Below, piece by piece: positions 58,869 through 64,000 of a stretch of DNA of 64,000 nt (positions are counted from its first letter, which is position 1; every line of letters begins with the position of its first letter). Under the pieces are notes generated by a model, which saw nothing but the letters and a program-made list of their open reading frames with translations, was not told the origin of the DNA and made no database searches. The position numbers and the translations under genes are program-made. Source of the stretch: Nemania diffusa (lineage: Eukaryota; Ascomycota; Sordariomycetes; Xylariales; Xylariaceae); NCBI GenBank assembly GCA_038501195.1, contig JBBPUQ010000003.1, positions 496,001 to 560,000 on the forward strand. Direction: 5' to 3'.

Positions 58869-61857
58869 ATGGTTCGCCGCGGCTTTGTGCTGTCGCTGCT
58901 TGCCAGCGCGGGAGGTTTTCTCTCGTCTGAGGCTAAGGATCTCCCAAGGGCGAAGCACGTCCCTGGTAGCTATGTAGTTGAGTTTGAGGACTCTCAAGTA
59001 TGTCCTCCCAATTTCTCCTGTCGCTGTGCCTTTCTAACTATCTATGATTTAAACAGGATTCTTCCGAATTCTTCAACAGCATTAGCTCGAAGGCGAAGAC
59101 TCGCAGTGAGTAATTCGATTTTTTTTTTTTTTCAACTTAGTAGATATTAGGAGGGGCAATATTGCTTGGGATAGAATGTTGCCTCAAAAATTCCATGTTG
59201 CTCTAACTGCGCATGGCGTCGCTTTGAGAGCTATAATTGACTCTTAATCTTGCAGTGAACTTCAACTCCTCTCTTTTTAAGGGTGCATCAATTCAGTTCC
59301 ACGATGCCGGATCTGCGGAAGAGGCGGTTGCAGCGCTCACGAACATGGCAAGCGTCAAGCGTGTCTGGGCCAACCGAGTCTACGATCTCCCTAAGGATAA
59401 CGTTATCTGGACGGGCAAGAATAAGGATGCGAGCGTTGCTGATAGCCTTATCAAGAGGCAGTCCAGCTCCGACACTTTCTCGCCCCATCTGATGACCCAG
59501 GTGGACAAATTGCGAGCCAAGGGCGTTATCGGCAAAGGCATCAAAGTCGGTGTCATTGATACCGGCATCGATTACACACATCCTGCGCTAGGAGGATGCT
59601 TCGGACCCGGCTGCCTAGTCTCTTACGGTACCGATATTGTCGGCGATGACTACACTGGCTTTAACACTCCTGTTCCCGATGATGAGTAAGTCCATCCTAG
59701 AGAGTGTGGAGGTGGGATAAGGGGATATAAGACAGCGTAGAAGGTTAACGTCTACATAGCCCCTACGATGGATGTGCCGGTCACGGTAGCCACGTCAGTG
59801 GTATCATTGCAGCACAGGCAAACGAGTATGGATTTACAGGTGCTGCACCTGGAGTCACGCTTGGCATGTATCGAGTCTTTGGCTGTGACGGAAGCGCTGC
59901 CAACGATGTCCTTATTGAGGCCTACCTGAGGGCCTTCGAAGATGGTTCTAATATCATTACTGCGTCTATTGGAGGCTCTTCAGGCTGGAGTGAGGATCCC
60001 TGGGCTGTGGTCGTGTCCCGGATCGTCGACGCTGGTGTGCCTTGCACCGTGTCTGCCGGAAACTCGGGCGATATGGGCTTATTCTACGCCAGCACGGCGT
60101 CGAATGGCAAGCGGATTACCTCAGTCGCCTCTATCGACAATTGGGTTACGCCCACATTACTGATCGACTCGTCTTTCAGCGTTGGTAGCGGTGCTGCAGA
60201 GACCTTTGGCTACGTTGTTGGCGACCCATCCGCCTGGGCTGGTGTTAACCTCCCTCTATGGACCCCGAACTTCGATACCGCCGACCCTGCTCAGGCCTGT
60301 GATCCATTCCCTGCCGACACTCCCGACCTCTCCGGCAATATTGTTCTCATCCGCCGCGGTACCTGCACTTTTGTTCAAAAGGTCACCAATGCCGCCAATG
60401 CAGGTGCTAAGTACGTGATGTTCTACAACAACGTTGCCATTGGAGCTACAGGCCCTTCGGTAACTGCTGTTCCTGCTATTAAGGCTGTCGGCATGGTAGG
60501 TCTACCTTATCTAGAAAGTCGTATATGTTGCTGACGTCGAATAAGACCACAGCAGATCAAGGTGCGGCATGGGTAGCGGCTCTTGCTGCCGGCACCGCAG
60601 TCACTCTCGACATGGTTGATCCAGAGACCGCCCCAGTGTCGTAAGCAATTCCCCTCGTATCTCGCAGAGCTGTTTTTGCTAACATAATGCAGTTTAATTA
60701 CAAATAGCAACAATGCCACTGGTGGAACCGCCAGTACCTTCACCGAATGGAACCCGACTTACGAGATGGATGTTAAGCCCCAGGTCGCGTCGCCTGGTGG
60801 CAACATTTTGTCGACCTGGCCACAGACACTTGGATCTTATGCGGTTATCTCCGGTACTTCCATGGCCTGCCCTCTTGTTGCCGGCATTTATGCCCTTATT
60901 GCTGACGTCCGCGGCACCTTTGACCCCGCTACCCTGGAGGCTCTGATCGCTTCCACGGCGAACCCGAGATTGTACAACGAAGGTAGCGGAGCCGTCGGCC
61001 TGCGCGCACCAGTTGCGCAAGTGGGAGCTGGTCTTGTTCAGGCTTATGATGCTGCCTATACCACCACACTGCTCAGCAAGTCATATCTTGCGTTCAACGA
61101 CACCGACCACCTTGACAGCACCCTAGAATTCACCATCAAGAACCTGGGCAAAAAGGCGGTGACTTACAAGCTCGGCAGCGTTGGTGCACTAACCGCATAC
61201 ACCTTCTCGGACTCCATCTACCCCGACTTTTTCCCCGGGCTAGAGGTATCTGAAGAGTACGCCAAGATCACGTTTGCCCGTCCCTCGGTTACCGTCCCTG
61301 CCCACGGTAGCGCCGTCGTGTCTGTGACCGTGACGCCTCCCAAAATCGACGGCACTCGTCTACCCGTCTACTCAGGCTACGTCACCCTAAACGGGACCAA
61401 CGGCGAGAACCTCTCGCTACCATACAACGGCGCCGTGGGCAGCTTGCACAAAGCTCAAGTTCTAGACACCGGTTACCTCGCGATTTCGAGTGATGCGAAC
61501 TTGAACCCCGTGACTGGCAACGCGTCCTTCGTCCTCTCAAAGGACCCAACAGCTGATGTCGTCCAGCCTGTCGCTGTTGCGCTCATGGCTTTCGGTTCGC
61601 CCCGCATCAGCGTCAAGATCGTACAGATCAAGGGCAAGACAACCAAGAGCTTGGGAGATGTCTTCGGCTCGCCCTACGACTATGCCTCTCGCGATGCCTA
61701 CACGACAGCTTTCGATGGCCGTCTGGCAGATGGCACCTATGTGCCCGCTGGCGACTACCAGTTCTCCATCGAGGCCCTCCATATCTTCGGTAACGCTAAG
61801 AAGCCTCAAGAGTGGGATGTTTCTGTTTCGGCACCTTTTACTGTCCGTTACGCGTGA
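58869..61857 (+). CDS. secreted subtilisin-like serine protease with PA insert
   Basis: Exons 58869-58997, 59057-59105, 59256-59685, 59760-60495, 60546-60640 and 60693-61857 encode 867 residues. The five introns (59, 150, 74, 50 and 52 nt) are GT-AG and in phase. A signal peptide (about residues 1-22) is followed by an inhibitor_I9-type prodomain (about 35-105). The catalytic triad is Asp161 ([11 protein letters not shown]), His211 ([10 protein letters not shown]) and Ser536 ([12 protein letters not shown]). A PA (protease-associated) domain interrupts the catalytic domain between His and Ser ([16 protein letters not shown]...). The C-terminal ~270 residues resemble the fn3-like module of cucumisin/C5a-peptidase-type subtilases. 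This is the 'minor extracellular protease Vpr-like' group common in plant-, insect- and litter-associated fungi. Intron 4 uses the acceptor before ACC ACA GCA; nearby CAG sites break the frame. Confidence 0.92.
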
Positions 61858-62338
61858 TCGGAGTCTGGATTGTATAGGTAGCCGGGAGTTTGGGAAATGA
61901 ATCTGGTAGATCATATGTACCTAATAGTAGTATAAATTCAAGACATGTTAAAGACGTAACATATGATTTTACGTGCATATATATAATCGTAGCAGACTTT
62001 CTCTTGAATAAAAATGTAAACACTTGTAAATACATTGCCTAGTCCAAGAAGTGAATGTATAAGTATAGGCGAAATCATTTGTGGGTACCATGTACCACCT
62101 ACCTAGGTACATACATATACATATGATATGTACCTCTTAGTGGTAACATGTTACCTACATAGTATGCATTACCTACCTCCTGTATGCTTCAATCGGGATA
62201 TTCAAAAATACCCCTACAACAGAAGCTTAGCTTTAGATGTCCAATCGCAATCCTTGTCGTTGATCAAACCTTTCTAATCCTCACAACCACTATCTGCAGG
62301 AATCTGAATAGTCGCAAAGGTTATTCTACTTCGCAAAA
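61858..62338. other. Intergenic region with TACCTA/GTACAT motifs
   Basis: This stretch contains the 3' UTR of the subtilase and the promoter of the BolA-like gene. The block 62095-62180 consists mostly of ACCTACCTAGGTACATACAT-type repeats. Confidence 0.6.
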
Positions 62339-62896
62339 ATGTTAGGCTTTCAATGCCGTCGCGTTTTTGCCTCTGCACTTCGGCAGAGACCGACAGCTGC
62401 ACGAATTAGCCCTACCAACAGAGCGCCTTTGCTTGTGCGCGCAAGATCTTCACAAAGAGACCGATCAGCCCGAATGCAAATACCCCAAGCGATCCGCGAT
62501 CGTCGAGCCGCCGCTGCGTCGAATGCTGCTGCAGATGTTGCAGCAACTTCTGCAAGCCAGCTCGGTGCTGTACTACCTGAGAAACCAGACTACCTAAACG
62601 ACGCAGAATCGGCCATATGGGAGAAGCTGGTCACTGAGTTCTCACCCACCGAGCTGATGGTCCAGGACATTTCTGGTGGCTGTGGCTCTATGTACGGGAT
62701 TGAGATTACATCGGAAAAGTTCCGCGGCGCAGGCATGTTAAAGCAACAACGAATGGTCAATTCTGTACTCGGTGAAGAGATGAAGAGCTGGCACGGTGTC
62801 CAATTGCGCACAAGAATTCCGCAAGAGGTCGGGCAAGCAAGAGAAAAGGAAAAAAAACCACCTCGCAATATGTCTAGCGGTTGGAAGGGTCAATAA
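62339..62896 (+). CDS. mitochondrial BolA-family protein (Bol3/Aim1-like)
   Basis: This intronless ORF encodes 185 residues. The first ~75 residues are rich in Arg, Ala and Ser with few acidic residues, as in a mitochondrial presequence. Residues about 90-158 form the BolA fold, with ISGGCGSMYGIEITSEKFRG, MLKQQRMVNSVLGEEM and WHGVQLRT. The invariant His152 and the loop Cys115 are the positions used by BolA proteins to bind a 2Fe-2S cluster with a monothiol glutaredoxin. Yeast Bol1 and Bol3 act late in mitochondrial 4Fe-4S protein assembly; the GGCGSM loop points to the Bol3 type. The tail after residue 158 is basic and short. Confidence 0.88.
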   Translation: MLGFQCRRVFASALRQRPTAARISPTNRAPLLVRARSSQRDRSARMQIPQAIRDRRAAAASNAAADVAATSASQLGAVLPEKPDYLNDAESAIWEKLVTEFSPTELMVQDISGGCGSMYGIEITSEKFRGAGMLKQQRMVNSVLGEEMKSWHGVQLRTRIPQEVGQAREKEKKPPRNMSSGWKGQ

Positions 62897-64000
62897 AGCC
62901 GCGAAAGCCTATCGTAATTCACCACATTTCACGACGCCATATACACAGTGGTTTACCCTACACAGAGTCTCTTTGATACCCATACCTCTAACAACTATAC
63001 AAAAGAGATGAGAAAAGAACAAGAAGCTCGATCACATCTCCGGATCCCGGAATACTATACCCGCACTCTGCACATTATCACACAGCAACTACAGCTCTCA
63101 TTATACAACAGTATATTTAGACTGAAACATTGAGCTCAAACCTTGGGCCTCGAACATTCTCAAGACTATAGTAGGGCCACTGTGATGCGAAATATTGGTG
63201 TTGTTAAACCACCCGCATATATCCGCAGCCACTTCCTAGATCGGCCTTGACGCATCAGACCGCCTCGAAATTTCCTGAGTCCTTGGGTGACTTAAGACTT
63301 TATGTTAGAACAACACCGGTAGTAACTGTTGCCCGCAACTAATGTGGCGATAAAAGCTAACGCAGCTTTTATAACGTCAGTGAGAGTCAAATATCCCAAC
63401 TCCGATGTCTAATCTAGGTGCCTCTTTGCATCTATTGTAGCAACAGTTTTTGGGGTAATGGTAGATCTTGATAGTCATGGGTATAATACCAAGCTATGCC
63501 ATCGGTACAATACTCCTCTCTCTAGAGTCACCCTTTCCAAAATCCCAACCTAACTACTATGGTCGATAATAGTTGAGACCTTTCGTAAAGAATCACATCT
63601 TGACATCGGTCTAATGAGGTCCGCATCAGATATCCTTAGCTAACAATCAATGAGCCATGGTTCTGATATCGGTGTATCATCTATAACCTATTTTTCGACT
63701 AGTTTAGAAATACATACTCTCCGTGATATGTTTTAGTGGCGCTTTTAAGGCCTATGAGACCATGACACTTTCCGATAGGATCTAGAGATGTAGATATTAG
63801 GAGACATTTCTAAGAGGCTAGATCTCAGGTGGCTGAGAATAAGAGAAGACAACCTGCATGACTTGGACATCGAATGTAGATGGAGGCTCTACTTAGCTGT
63901 CTCACTGCACTGCGGGAGGCGGTGTGAGCTCCTAAGACAGACCGGCCGGATGTAGGCCGTTGTCGATCGACCGTTTTGGCGCCAGAAAAGATCAACATGC
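62897..64000. other. Intergenic region to the window end
   Basis: No gene is seen. The in-frame stretches at 62948-63133 are short and without motifs. AT-rich segments alternate with ordinary sequence. Confidence 0.5.

Overview
The window is nuclear DNA from a filamentous ascomycete (Pezizomycotina; a Sordariomycete is the best guess). The evidence is many short GT-AG introns (about 50-160 nt, often with CTAAC/CTGAC-like branch sites), widely spaced genes, fungal-specific families (a HeLo-like/kinase-like protein, Pho80/Pcl-type cyclin, CBM21 Gac1-type regulator, bicovalent FAD oxidase, BolA/Bol3-like protein), and one gene relic whose stop codons have the pattern left by repeat-induced point mutation (RIP). 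No rRNA, tRNA, CRISPR array or intact transposon was recognised.

Layout. 0-3 kb: the first 947 residues of a large minus-strand protein that runs off the left edge. It has an N-terminal helical HeLo-like region, a kinase-like domain lacking the catalytic Asp, and a C-terminal part resembling a trypsin-like protease. 4.5 kb: a small Cys-rich ORF. 7-8.7 kb: a one-pass membrane protein convergent with a CCC1/VIT1-type iron/manganese transporter. 10.6-12.1 kb: a secreted acid phosphatase. 13.9-16.3 kb: a glycogen-targeting PP1 regulatory subunit. 16.5-32.4 kb: about 16 kb without a convincing intact gene, holding a heavily mutated relic at 31-31.8 kb. 32.5-36.2 kb: a Gly-rich, Ser/Thr-rich wall-type protein with a run of very short exons. 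37.8-39.8 kb: serine carboxypeptidase. 40.2-42.1 kb: Xaa-Pro peptidase. 43.2-44.3 kb: Pho80-like cyclin. 46.5-48.4 kb: ThDP-dependent acetolactate-synthase-like enzyme. 51.2-52.9 kb: FAD oxidase with an 8-nt exon. 53.3-54.9 kb: secreted carboxylesterase. 58.9-61.9 kb: secreted subtilase with PA insert. 62.3-62.9 kb: mitochondrial BolA-like protein.

The genes do not form an obvious biosynthetic cluster. Two themes stand out: secreted hydrolases for nutrient scavenging (acid phosphatase, carboxypeptidase, carboxylesterase, subtilase), and housekeeping or nutrient signalling (Pho80-like cyclin, Gac1-like regulator, CCC1, BolA, prolidase). The most unusual items are the HeLo/pseudokinase/protease-like protein, the mini-exon series of the wall protein, the 8-nt exon of the FAD oxidase, the acid-free N-terminal leader of the Xaa-Pro peptidase, and the RIP-like relic. 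All splice models were made by eye from splice signals, reading-frame phase and family knowledge; no RNA or database evidence was available.
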